Assembly: GCA_018417955.1 (NCBI GenBank)
Contig: JACTVC010000027.1
Location: 310,001 to 374,000, forward strand
From: Laccaria trichodermophora
Taxonomy: Eukaryota > Basidiomycota > Agaricomycetes > Agaricales > Hydnangiaceae
Direction: 5' to 3'
DNA length: 64,000 nt
The notes beneath the pieces are model-generated. The model was not told the origin of the DNA, did no database searches, and saw only the letters and a program-made list of their open reading frames with translations. The position numbers and the translations under genes were made by a program. Shown piece by piece: positions 30,935-42,521 of the stretch. Within the stretch, counting starts at the first letter, position 1, and every line of letters starts with the position of its first letter.

Positions 30935-33257
30935 ATGAGTTCCTTATCTCCTCTCTCCGATGCTCCCCTTCAGCATATTGTCAAATTGAAGGATAACATT
31001 AACATGGATGCCCATATTGCCACTTTCAACAACGCAAGGGGTAACGCTCATATCGTTCATCGCAAGTGGGACCCTAGGTTCTTGAATGCATATCTGGGTG
31101 AGTTTCTATGTTCCAGAACATACACAGTATGTGCGCCTGACTATGCTATTCAATATCTCGGCAGCTACCTTTAGCGAAGCAGTGCTTGAAGAAATCAAGG
31201 GGCATCCGAATGCCGAGTTCGTAACAGAGGATAGCGAACAAAGCGACGAATTTGAAGTGACAAATCAGTTCGTCATGGTTCCTCCGATCCCCACTATCCC
31301 CCATCGTTAATCGAGTTGATCTAGGAATGACGCAGGATGGGGAGTGTCTCGTATCAATCATGTGAAGTCCCTGAAGGGGAAATCGGACCAATTGACGAAC
31401 TACGATTATGAGTATGACTCGACCAGTGAAGTCGGATCCGGCGTGGATATCTATATTCTTGGTTCGTTGTGTTCCACTCGTCGTTGTGATGATTTTTTAC
31501 CGAAAGTAAACTTATCTGCAGATTCGGGCATGTATTCTCCGACCTTCTCAGTCCTTATTTTTATAATTCTGATTGTGTTCGCTGATCAGGGATATGCACT
31601 GAACATGCAAGTGACTTACCGTTAAGCGACCTCGATAGCTGATATGCAATTTGTGATAGGTGGATTTCGGTGGACGTGCTACGTGGGGGATTACAATCAG
31701 TGTGTCAAATATATTTTGCCAAACCGCCGAGCACTGAAATCACATTGCGGATCCAGATGGGACGGATGTGAGCGTGCCTCTCGCATAGGGGAGCTATTGC
31801 CATTGACTTTCTTCAGGGCGTTGACGTTAAGGGTCATGGTACACACGTCGCGTCAGTGAATTTTATAACTCGCTCCAGTATTTTGCTTACAAAATGTTAT
31901 CAAAGTGGCATAGCAGGCGGTTCGCGATGGGGAATTGCCAAAGTGATTGAATTTCACATTGGCACAGAATGATATCTATTGATCATCGTGCTTTGCTCAG
32001 GGAGCCAACCTGATTGCGGTGAAGGTTTTGGATGACGAAGGGTGAGCATCTACATTTGTTTCTGGGAATGGGAGAGTACTAATTGAAAATCCGATGTTCA
32101 AGTCATGGTCGCCAATCCTACAGGTAAGCTTTGATTATCCTTCAAGTGATTGTATGTCTGACCATGCCTCGCCCCCCAGCCTGATAGGACTTGAATACGT
32201 CTTCATGCGTCGCCTGTTTGAGGGACGGCCGTCAATCATCAATATGAGCTACGGAGGCCAACACAGCCAAAGCGAGATCATAGATTTTGCATTGATGATG
32301 GTGAGAATAAATTCACAATAAAACACTCTCGAAATTCTCATCGCCGCAAAAGATCACTTCAGTCGGCATTCACGTCACGGTAGGCGTCTATCCAATCTAT
32401 AAAAACAATTTTTGGAAGAATATTTATCAGGTTGCGGCTGGGAACAAAAACGTCGATGCGAAGGATACATCTCCCGCCAATTGTCCCTGTGTTAACACAG
32501 TTGGGGCGACAGATATCAACGATGACAGATATATTAAAGAACACGACGACGATACGATAACTGGGTCGAATTTCGGTGAGCTGCCTTGCGGCGTCGGTTC
32601 TGAGCTTCAGTTGACGGGCTATCTATTATACGCAGGCCCATGTGTTGACTTCTTCGCCCCTGGGTTTCAAATTACGAGCTGCTCCATTAAAAAGGACAAG
32701 GTACTTGTAAAAGCCACTCCGGAATCCATTTTTGAATTTTGTTGACATGCTTAAAAAGAACGGAAAATACACAAAATCTACAAAGAAGGACGGCACCTCA
32801 ATGGTTTTTTATTTCTCACTTCCTGTCTGGCGGTAATTAATTATTTCCCGATTTATTTTAGGCGGCGCCGCTTGTCGCTGGAGTAATAGCCGCCATAATT
32901 TCGCTGGTGGGAGACATCCCACCTCCGGGAATGACCAACATCCTCAAAACACTCTGCCTGAGGGACATTCTGGGTCGCATTCGTGAGAAACTTTCCGAAT
33001 TTCTTGTGTATTTCCCCCTGTTTATGAATATTCCAGCTGATGACGGGACTCCCAATGCTCTCATACGCGGAGCTCTGCACGTCCCAATCGCCTTTTCCTT
33101 AACATCAGATTGGGCAAGTATGGCCGTTAACAACCGAAATACCACCCTCAGCCGAATCAAAGGCAATGATTACGACGAGAATACATCTACAACATCTAAG
33201 TCAGTTCAATACGGCATCGAGGGAAGTCGTGTATACCATGACTGTACCATTCCGTGA
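30935..33257 (+). CDS. Subtilisin-like serine protease (peptidase S8) with I9 propeptide
   Basis: A multi-exon S8 peptidase. The N-terminal I9-type inhibitor domain reads HIVKLKDNINMDAHIATF and continues across an intron to EEIKGHPNAEFVTED. The catalytic triad is complete once spliced: Asp in YILDSG (split 31461/31522), His in GHGTHVAG (His codon 31835-31837), Ser in DGTSMAAPLVAG (about 32792-32880 across an intron). The oxyanion Asn lies in VAAGNKNVD. The end is TPNALIRGALHVP and a Ser/Thr/Asn-rich tail. The start ATGAGTTCC leads straight into the I9 domain, so no signal peptide is visible, unusual for this family; an upstream exon could supply one. Two introns around the small exon 31590-31606 seem to use GC donors. 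Confidence 0.8.
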
Positions 33258-33798
33258 GTACAGCTGCTGTGTGTCCCGTGAAATTGAATTCAGTACCACT
33301 GAACTAGCCTCATGTTTGTGAGCGTTGATTTGTCTGTCGACATTTCGCTCTGCCACGGTAGCGATGGTAAAGAGGACGAAGATCAGGCGGGAATGGCAAC
33401 GGCGACCTTCGCATCCGTGAGCCGAGTTGCATGTCTCCATAAACATACGCTCACATTATTTTAGAATGAATATGTGAGTGCAGGGATCAGCGATAACGTG
33501 AGGAATGACGACAATTATAATGGTTGTCCCCTTGAATCGTTTTGAAATAATGGCGTTCTGTTGTGTTATGGGTTCAAATTGTCCAAGAAAATGCCAGGGG
33601 GCAAACTTGGTGGCTAGATTGGGAGAGGGACAAATTGCTATGGAACGAAAGATTGACTTGCTCTTTCATCCTTCTCCTAGAAAACAAGCAGGCTCTATTG
33701 AGGATCTAAAATAAAATCCATAATTTAAAAATAAAATCGCATGGTCTACATGCCACTAAATTTCGTATCAGAACCCCTCAAACCACCAAAACACACAT
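33258..33798. other. intergenic between convergent genes
   Basis: Contains AT-rich 3' flanks of the subtilase and the BTB gene. No other gene seen. Confidence 0.5.
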
Positions 33799-34782
33799 CT
33801 ATGCATCCTGTATCGACTTCAACTCATCCCACGTGAGCATCCCAAAGAAACTAGGCAACTTACTCCACATCTTCTTCATACCAACCGAATGCTGCGACTG
33901 ACAATACGCCACACACTCCCGACATACATGGAGCTCATACCACCTTGTATACTGCCTAAGCGGGTCCAGAGGGTCTTCAGCTTCCAACAAATGCCACTCT
34001 GCATAAGGGCCTCTTGCATGCGCGCACAGCGGAGACCGACACCGCGGGGAAGGACGAAAATTGAATAGGAATGAATGGGACATGTTCATCACTGCCAATC
34101 GGAGGCAATCCCTGCCAACGAGACACTTAGACTTTGTTTCCCAATCTATATCGCCTTCTTTGTGCTTGAGTATCCTCTGGCCGCCCATACGCGCAACGCA
34201 GTAGTATGCGTAAGGTAAAATTTGGAGGACGTGGTATGCATAAGCGAGGTTGATGACACGCATGATGGAGTCGGATTTGAATGGTTCGTGGGTCCTGACA
34301 GCGACTTTCATTTTGTACGCTGCGAATGAGGTGGGGAATTTGGATGAGAGGAGGGAGATACAGCGGCGCCGGAGGGAAGGGAAGACGTATTTAGTACTGA
34401 GGCGGAGGATGCCTGATATGAAGTCTAGCAGGGGGTCGAGCTCTGCTTCTGGTGGGAGGTTATCAAAGTAGCTTAGGGAGAGTTAGTGGAGGGTCGATCA
34501 GAAGAGGATCGGAGAAGCGTACGACGGGTCGTATACTGCCCTTAACAGATTCACGGCATCTTCGACTTTGTCGTCGTAGAGCGGTACGACGTGACACCCA
34601 TCGATGACGGCCTCTCCTGACGGCTGAGGTAACGTAAAAAGACCAGCAAAGAATTCTGAATGGTTAGATAGAACTGTCTGGTGGACACGGAACAAGGTGT
34701 TTTGGACAGAGAGAATGATGGATCCGTCGTGGAACCATAAATCTGGGTGATGTGTCGGCGTTCCAGTAGTGTATGAATCCAT
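33799..34782 (-). CDS. BTB/POZ domain protein
   Basis: Two exons, 34782-34523 and 34471-33799, with a 51-bp intron (GTACGC to CTAAG) give 310 aa. The N-terminal BTB fold is clear: HPDLWFHDGSIILSVQNTLF, RVHQTVLSNHSEFFAGLF, then PLYDDKVEDAVNLLRAVYDP. The region after it is alpha-helical and typical of agaric BTB proteins (GILRLSTKYVFPSLRRRCI; WYELHVCRECVAYCQSQ near the end). Such proteins dimerise and may link substrates to CUL3 ligases. That role is a family inference. Confidence 0.85.
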
Positions 34783-34913
34783 GTTTCCGAAAAATGTGTC
34801 GGTTGTGGAGAAGCAAAGGCAAGGAAGAAATGAAGGTTCTTGGATAAAGACATGCTATAAGTATTTTGAAGTGAGAGGCCTCTTGAATGCGCGCAGTGTT
34901 CAAATGTATGTTC

Positions 34914-35148
34914 ACCGGAGAAATCCGAGAAATCGACTTCGGACTTCCCGTCGGGTACAAAGAATCTTCCACATGGCCTTTAAAATACCTCGATAGCTGT
35001 AAATGACGCGCCCAAGGAATGTTCAAGAACACTCACCAGTGACCGGAGGAATCCGAGAAATCGACTTCGGACTTTCCTTCGGGTGCAAGTCGGGTCCAAA
35101 GAATCTTCCACAAATGGCCGTGGATATAACTCGATAGCTGTGAATGAC
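34914..35148 (+). repeat. Imperfect direct repeat, two units of about 95-107 bp
   Basis: Unit 1 (34914-35007) and unit 2 (35042-35148) share CCGAGAAATCGACTTCGGAC, AAGAATCTTCCACA and CGATAGCTGT. Unit 2 has a 10-base addition. They lie upstream of the BTB gene on the minus strand and could carry regulator sites. Confidence 0.7.
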
Positions 35149-35867
35149 AGCTATGGAGATAGTATACAATCATTTGCCAGGCGTTCCCTTCCCGCACCTT
35201 CCCACTCGATGTGTATATAGCTATACATTCCTAGTAAGGTTGTTTGCAAACCCTGAGGCTCAAAAGCGAAGCGAGGCTTAAGAGAAAAGCCTTGTGATAT
35301 GTGAGGCTTAAGAGCGAATTTGAAGCGTTGTGATATCTGAGGCTCAGCGCTCAAAAGCGAAGCGTGAAATTTTTAAAAAAAACGCCGTCTTGGTTGAAGA
35401 ACGAGCACGTGATATGCTGTCTAGGCCATCTCGCCACAACACTCGCGATTCCCTTACATATTCTTATGCAATACCTCTGTCAATCCAACCATTTCACAGT
35501 CTGACAGGATGTCGTAGCTGTCTTGAACATATTTTACATTTTCTACAGAGCCTCACTTAAAAAATCAGCTATAACGACAAGACTTCGGGCGGCACACTCG
35601 GATTGCTCGGATCAGTTTGATCAAGCGATTGGGGGCAGCAAGATGTCGTTTTTGAGGTGACCAACGAGCCTTGCATACCGAGACATATCATTCAAGCTAA
35701 GATTCTGATGTTCCTGCAACTTTACGGGAGCCCCAAGCTCTTTCGTTGTGTTCATCAGTTCCGGCAGATTTAGGTAATTTGTGCAAACTCGGGATCAACC
35801 GCCATTCTTTGATGGCGTTCTTTCTAGTCTGCAAAATTGAAACTCCGCGGACTGAAAGAGTCTGATG
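35149..35867. other. intergenic with short AAGCGAAGC-type repeats
   Basis: At 35245-35370 the words GAGGCTTAAGAG, GAGGCTCA and AAAAGCGAAGCG recur several times. The remainder to 35867 shows no gene beyond the presumed promoter of the next gene. Confidence 0.5.
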
Positions 35868-38800
35868 AGCGCAGACTCATCGTTGGTGCCCGAAGGCGCA
35901 GTTACGCTTTATTATCCACCTTTATCTCTTCCCAATTCCCCTGGCCCAACCACCAACGACCCATCCGAAACGAAACAATGTTCCGTACGAGGCTGCACCC
36001 TCCTCCTACCGCTCTCAAGCTCACACAAGATGTGCGAGACGTGTAGAGGGAGGCACCGGGTTTACGCGAGTACGAAGAGGGCACGGAGGAAGATGGAGAA
36101 GGCTGCTGTTGCTGGTGTTGTTGCTGCGCGTGGTGGGGCTGGTGAGGTTGGAGGCGAAGGGGGAGATAACGGAGGTGTTACTGCTGTTTGGATGCCTTTG
36201 AGTGTTGGTGATCAAACCGAGGTCTTTTTCTTTTTTTTTGTCTAGAATGAGGCTGATGACGTTTGTAGATCCACCAGGGCACCCAAGCCCAACCAGGGCA
36301 GCAGGACCAGCAAGTGCAGGCGCAGGCGCAAGGATGGGACCACGCGATCGATCCGCGGCTTTTTCAAGTCCCTGGTCAGGGTGCTACTGTGCCTTCTGCT
36401 TCGTCTTCGAGTGCGCCTCTCCACCCGCATCTTTTGACGACGACGTCCGAGTTGGCCAATGCACTGACGTTGCCGGTCCCTGTGTCGAGTTATGCGGGGT
36501 ATGCCCAGCAGCAAGCGCGATTCCAAGAACCCGTCGCGTCGAGTACGCGGGAGGATCAACAGACGATGTCTACCCCGGCCTCGGATGATATGCACAGTCC
36601 CGACAGTGTGCAAGATCAACCACCACAAGGAGATGAGCAAGAGCAACACGAAGAAGAAGAGGACGACCCGACCGTCCCGTCGCGGAGATGTTCAGTCAAG
36701 GGGTGTAAGAAGGTTATTCGTGGTATGTTCTCATTTTCTTCTTTTTTCTTCTCCTAATAACATACGCCCCCAACTCACTTTCCCCGCTTTCCTCATATCT
36801 CCTTCTTTTTCCCCATTCTTCTTCCCGTTTTCACTCCAACTAACAACCCAAACAGGGACCTACGAATACAAAATGTGTCCCCCCTGCCGAACGCGTTACA
36901 GGACCTACGGAATCACGAAACGAGCGAAATGGAAAGCGGAGCGCGAGGCGTTTGATAGGGAGATGGCGGGGCTTAGGTTGAAGGAGGATGAGAGGAGGAG
37001 GGGGGTTGGGTTGGGTGTGAGTTTGCGTTTCTTTTCTTCATTTCGTTTTTTGGCAAGGGTTTTTTAATCTATAGTTCGTGGTCGTCGATTTCTTCCCCCA
37101 TTTGCTGTCCGTCCTTCCCCCCAATGCCTTCCTTCTTTGCTGTTTCCTTCCTTCAATTGTTTTTCCCTCCTTCGTCTTCCGATCGTTACTTTCCCTTTGA
37201 ATTCTTCTTCTTCTCTGCTTTCGTTTGCCTGCCTTCCTCCGCTTCCCTCAATCGTCCAAGTCGTCCGCCTTCTGTCTTCCGAATTTTTCTTATTTCATTG
37301 CTTCCCCCCTTTCCCGCGTCCTTCCTCCGTTTTGACCCCCTCCCTCCTCCTTGGATGCTCTCCTCACTTCATTTGTTCGTTCCTCTGTCTTTTTCGTTTT
37401 ATCTTTAGGTTGCGTTCGTTTGCCTGCCTGCCTTCTTCCTTCTTGCGCCCGTCCTCCGTTTTGATCCCTTCCCTTCTCCTTTTTCCCTCTAAACTCTACA
37501 GGTTGCGTTCGTTTGCCTGCCTTCCTTCCCCCTTTCGTTCCTCTGGCTTTTTAATTGTCTCTCTAAACTTTATTTTGTTCCATTCTACTTCACCCTTGCT
37601 CGTTATGTTCGTTTCCTTTTACCTTCTTCGTCATATACTTTTTATGCGTGCCTGGTTAAACTCTTTCTTCCTACATATTCCTCTCTTCTTTCATCGCATC
37701 ATTGTTGATTCTCTTGATCATCAATAACGGTTGTTTTTCTTTCTATGTTCATGCCGTTCCCTTTCTTTTGACGTCTCCCTCCTCCTTTGTTATCGTTTGA
37801 GCTGTTGACTGAATTTGAACAATCATTCTAGCCACTCTTAGACTCCCCGGAAGAGCTTCACGCATGGGAGATCTCGATAATCGACGAAAAGGTTCCACTC
37901 CATGCATCCATGTCAAGTGCGTTGGGTGGTAGCCCCATGAGTGTCGAGATGTACCCCAACGCATCTACGGGAGTCTACACGCAAGATGGCATGGGTACGC
38001 ATTTCACCCCTTCTTCTCCTCGTCAAAGCCGCTTATCCTTTTGAACCAGGTACGATACCACCTACCCCGGCACGGATGTGCACCGTCTCGCACTGTCACC
38101 AGATCCTGCCGGGTTTTTATCGCTTCAAGCGGTGCGAACAACACAGGTTGCAGAATCGGTATCATAGCAAGCTGAAGAGGGTGAGGGAAAAGGTTGATGG
38201 CGATATGCCGGATGACAAGGAGGATGAGGTGGAGATTCCACGGCATATGATGGAGAATGGATTGGAGATTAAGGTGGGAGACGGGGGAGAGGAGGGCGGG
38301 GATGGAGATGTGGGGGGCCAAGAGGGTTTCTTGGTCATCAATTCTTTGGAAGGATCTGGAAAGGCGGGGGATAAGGTAACGTTCTCTTATCTCCAGCTTA
38401 AATGATAACTTACAACTGTGTCGTCTAATGATAGAAACGGAGCACACATACCTGCGCGACGGAGGGCTGCAACAACTTCCTTTCGCCTGGGATGCGTTGG
38501 CGGATGTGTGATGTGTGTAGGACAGCTGAGAGGTTGCGCAAGTGGCATGCCAGGCAGGGTGCACATAAAGGCTCTGCGGCGACTGGGAAAGGCTCGACAG
38601 GAGTTTACACTAGCTCGACTGGTACAGAAGTCCAGGGCGCGTCTGGTATTGAAGGGTCGACAGGAGTCTACATCGGATGCTTCGCTAACTCCGCTGGCAA
38701 CGAAGGGCCGACCGGCAACGGACACGAGGACATGTCCGGCAACGGCAGCGGACATACATCGCTCGAACAACCACGGCAATCATCGCAAATCAACCACGAG

Positions 38801-40670
38801 GAGGATAATGCTGATTCAGGAGCAGATCTGGGTGATGATAACGTTCCAGATGCCGGTGTTACTGCTCCTGCTGGCCCTGTTGCCGTTGTCGGGGCTAGTT
38901 CATGGTCTACATCTACTTCCATGGGCACTACTACGGCCACCGGCACGACAGCCATGGGAGTGACTACTACTCCTGCCAGTTCTACAGCCAACTTGATAAC
39001 GCTCGACGACCCATTGGCGTTCCGCCCTTACAAGCCCAAGACGGCCACTTCCACGATTGGAAAGATCTCGGCAAAGACCCCACACCTTGGGGCAGAGGTG
39101 TTCACTGATTTGTTGTTACCGCCTGGGACGCAGGTATGTGAGCTTGCGTTCGAATGCGCATCTATGACTGACAAAGTGATGTAGAATGGATCCACATCTA
39201 CGACGACGAAGACTCCACCTCAGAAAAGCGCTGTTCCCGCGCCTACTATTCCGCAATCCACGCCTTTTGTGCATCAGCCGCCTTCGAGGAACGGGAATGG
39301 GGATCCGCAGGGAAGCAATGGCGGAACCGAGCAGCCACCATCACAACTACAGCAACACCCAGCTTCTCCGCCCCCAGTCGAGATACCACGCAAACGTGCT
39401 CGAACAAAAGCGAAGAAGGCACCATCCACCGCTCCAGCAACTCCCGCGCACTTTCCAGCTACTTCTCCATATGGCTCATATCCCTACGCTCAGTACCCCT
39501 ACCCCTATCCCTACTACATGCCACCACCCTACGGGATGCCTCCCTACGCCTACCCACCCCCTCCTACTGGAACTGGACAAGACGCAAGCGCTGTTGCATC
39601 CTTGTCCACCTCCCCCCCTTACCCTTATCCATACCCATACGCCCAACAACCCTATGGGTATCCGCCCTCTCAACCCCCACCTTCAGGCTACCAACCCCCA
39701 CCACCTCCGCCGTCCGGATATCATCTTCCTCACCCGCCTTACTCGGGACAGACGTTTATTTCGACGTCGTTTGGACCCAATGGGCAGCAACAGACTTATG
39801 TGATGCCTGCATATGGTGTTCCCCATCATCAACATCCGCCTCCACCAGCTCCTCCTACTGCTGGCCCTCCTCCAGCTCCTTCTGCTGCTGCCCCTCCAGC
39901 TACGACGCCTACCGCGCCTCCGAAGCCGAGTGAGCCATCAGTGCCCAAGGTCACCAAGTTTAGTTATTACCATTATGGAGTGGGGCAATCGGATTCACCA
40001 ACCACCGCGAACGTAAGTCATTTTGTATACGTCGATGATGGTGTTTGTTGACATGGATGGTTCAGACGAGGAAGAGAAGAAAAGTGGACCCTGCATATTT
40101 GGAGAGGGAGAGGCTAAAGTTGCAGGCGGAGAAAGCTGCTGCGGCACGCGAGCTGGGTTCGTACTCGTTGGGACCAGGCGGGACGACTCAGCAGCAGCAA
40201 CAGCATGCGAATGGGATGCAGCTGTATGGGGGCACGAATGGGATCGTGCCGATTATGGCGAATGTTGCCCCGTCATCCGTTTCGGCTGGGCAGGGGAGTG
40301 GGACCTTTGGACAAGACCAGGGTGGTACCAGCCAGGGCGCGGACAGTGTTGGTCAGGGCAAGGAGATCCCCAATGCTAGTCCGGAAAGTGTAGAAGAGGA
40401 CAGAGACAAATCGCAACCGCACCCTGTAAGCAGACCTTCCCAGTGGTGTTCTCTTTCCGTTGCTAAATGTCTGCCTCACAACAGCAACGGCAATGCGCAA
40501 ACAAGTCATGTCATCGATCTCTTCCCACGAACGCAACGCACACGTTGTGTGAAAAGTGCAAGTTGCGTTTCAAGAAACATCAGGTGAAGACGAAGCAAAA
40601 GTTCAAATTGGAGCCAAAGAAGTTGGTGTTGCCTCGACGGCGTGGTGATGTGGGGAATGAAGCAGGGTGA
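35868..40670 (+). CDS. Large nuclear protein with five Cys4 zinc-binding-like repeats
   Basis: A long multi-exon gene. A Cys motif of form C-x4-C...C-x2-C followed by basic residues occurs five times: CSVRGC..KMCETCRGRHR, CSVKGC..KMCPPCRTRYR, CTVSHC..KRCEQH (degenerate), CATEGC..RMCDVCRTAER and CANKSC..TLCEKCKLRFK. Repeats 2 and 5 are each interrupted or preceded by introns. Between them lie long low-complexity regions, including Ser/Thr/Gly (38.6-39.1 kb), a Tyr/Pro-rich stretch (PYGSYPYAQYPYPYPYYMPP, 39465-39520) and Gln/Gly runs. Basic clusters RKRARTKAKK and TRKRRKVD are likely nuclear localisation signals. DNA binding or transcription is inferred; I do not know a named family. The ATG at 35868 is the first in the frame. 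Exons run to about 36208, 36273-36724, 36857-37016, 37832-37995, then on to 40670. Confidence 0.7.
37017..37831 (+). repeat. 815-bp intron filled with C/T-rich repeats
   Basis: The intron of the Cys4-repeat gene begins GTGAGT at 37017 and ends TTCTAG at 37831, far longer than the 45-65 bp usual here. From about 37090 to 37710 one strand is almost pure pyrimidine, with recurring words such as GTTCGTTTGCCTGCC (near 37416, 37507; a variant near 37223) and TCCTCCGTTTTGA. Confidence 0.65.
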
Positions 40671-40958
40671 GATGGGGATGGGTGATGGGGTAATTTATTG
40701 TTATTAATTTGATAAGTCCAGACCTGTTGATGTGTGTTGTTTCAGCTATGAAGCAGATTCCCTTAGCATGTCGCATTCTACGCGCTGTCGAAATTAACAT
40801 ATAGCTGGCTTTGCTTGTCACTTCCGCAATTTATGAAATTAAGGTTGAGGCTGAAGCACGAGCCAGCACGCTGGTGCCTCGATGCTGACTAGGACCCATA
40901 CCATTTCTCTCACTCGCGTAGACTGGCATCCCACTCTTTCCCGACATTCTTATCTGCA

Positions 40959-42236
40959 ATGGATGACAGCGTTCAAGATGACATTGAGCAAGGTTCAGTC
41001 GCCGAAGTATCTCAAGAGGCAGTGGACACCCATCCGAAGCCTTTTTCAGGTATCAGATACTCTTACTAATTCTTCACATTAACCTCAATAAAATCAATAC
41101 CAGACAACGTGCAAGGAGTCCACAGCGCCTTGCAAGAACTACAATCTGAGCTTGGAGACTTTCTAACGCAACATCTCACAAAGGTCACGTCCCTACGACA
41201 GCAGATCCAGAACCCCACCTCGGACGGGGACGTCACTCCGAAACTGCCACACAAGGCTCATGGTAGGACTCGCATTCACGCAGGTTGCCCACGTCGGTTT
41301 ACGTCCTCTGTTCATTCCTAGCAGTAGACGAAGTGGATCAGAAAGCGACGGCTGGAATGCCATCAGGTGGAAACGTTTCGTCTTGGATTGATCATGACAG
41401 CAGAGCAACACAGCTTGAACATACACGATTATCGAATGCATCATCAGTTCTTTACCCGCCACCACCAGCAGCAGTCCTGAGTCCGCAGATAGACGCTCAT
41501 ATGCGACATATTCAACAGTTTCTGCAGACGCATATGGACAATGTTCACGCCTTGCAGAAATCGCTTGGGCAACCTCATGTTACGGTTATCGCACCTAAAG
41601 ATAGCGTTAAGCAGAGAGGAGCGATTACTGGCACGAGCTTTGCCGGAGAGTGGGACGCGCTTTCTCAACACTTTAGTTTAAGCGTCTTGGCCGTAAGTCT
41701 TCATCAACCTCTCGGGTGATTATAACTGACTGAAATTTATCTGCATCCAGTCGACTTTCGGGGGGGCACTCATCGTGGTATTTCTATCGCTCGTTAGGCT
41801 TATCAATATCTCCAATCAGCACCGAACGACATTCAGCTTCGGCATGTTATTCGCATTTTGGGCCCTCGCGACCCACCTGCTCAATATCTTCGTTGCCGGG
41901 CGGGGCGCAGCTATCTGCATTGCACCCCTTCGCGTGGGCCGCCAACAACAGCCACCTAACCCAGCGGATATCGGCCAATACCTCTCCCTCTCTGAACAAC
42001 TCCAGTTCGCTGCCACTCTTCTATTTATTCTACCCGTTGCGGTGCTGAGTTTTATTATTTTCACGAATTTGGCTTTTCCGTTGGTTTTTCTGATTTTCTC
42101 GCTTTTGGCTGCTCTTGTTGTGTTCGGAAGCGTGTATTGGAGGGTGGAGTTGTCTCTGGGGGGCCTTGGGTTCATTTTTCGTCATCGGAGGTGGCGACCT
42201 TCGAGTAGTTTGACTCACTCATGGGGTAGCAGATAG
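40959..42236 (+). CDS. Membrane protein with three C-terminal transmembrane helices, unknown function
   Basis: Four exons, 40959-41049, 41104-41262, 41322-41692 and 41751-42236, join in phase to 368 aa. The first two thirds are soluble, with an acidic start (MDDSVQDDIEQG), a helical segment (ALQELQSELGDFLTQHL) and another near HMRHIQQFLQTHMDNVHALQ. The last 160 residues hold hydrophobic helices around STFGGALIVVFLSLVRLI, FGMLFAFWALATHLLNIFVA and a long pair LQFAATLLFILPVAVLSFII plus FPLVFLIFSLLAALVVFG. The tail is basic. No named domain recognised. It starts shortly after the Cys4-repeat gene on the same strand. Confidence 0.75.
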
Positions 42237-42521
42237 GATTGAGCTCCCTTTATTTGTTTCGCCAGCATTACACGCTCTCAAGTATCTGCTTGTATGTATC
42301 TTATTGTAGCATTTGCAAACCGCCTGCGAGGGAATATTGTGAGCACTCACCCGTAGTGAAATATGGTGCAGCACGGGCGTGAAAAATGCACATACTCGAG
42401 GACGAGAAAGATGCTATAGGTGCTATTGAATCATCGGGTATAATTTGGCCTCCCTAAGATTGCTATGTTCGAGTAAAGAATTTTGAGCGCGACGTCTCCA
42501 ACTTTTTTATCTCTTATTAAT

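Noticed and set aside
36242..36649. 135-codon minus-strand ORF within the Cys4-repeat gene
   Set aside because: Arg/Leu-rich shadow of a Gln/Ser-rich sense exon with correct splice joins.
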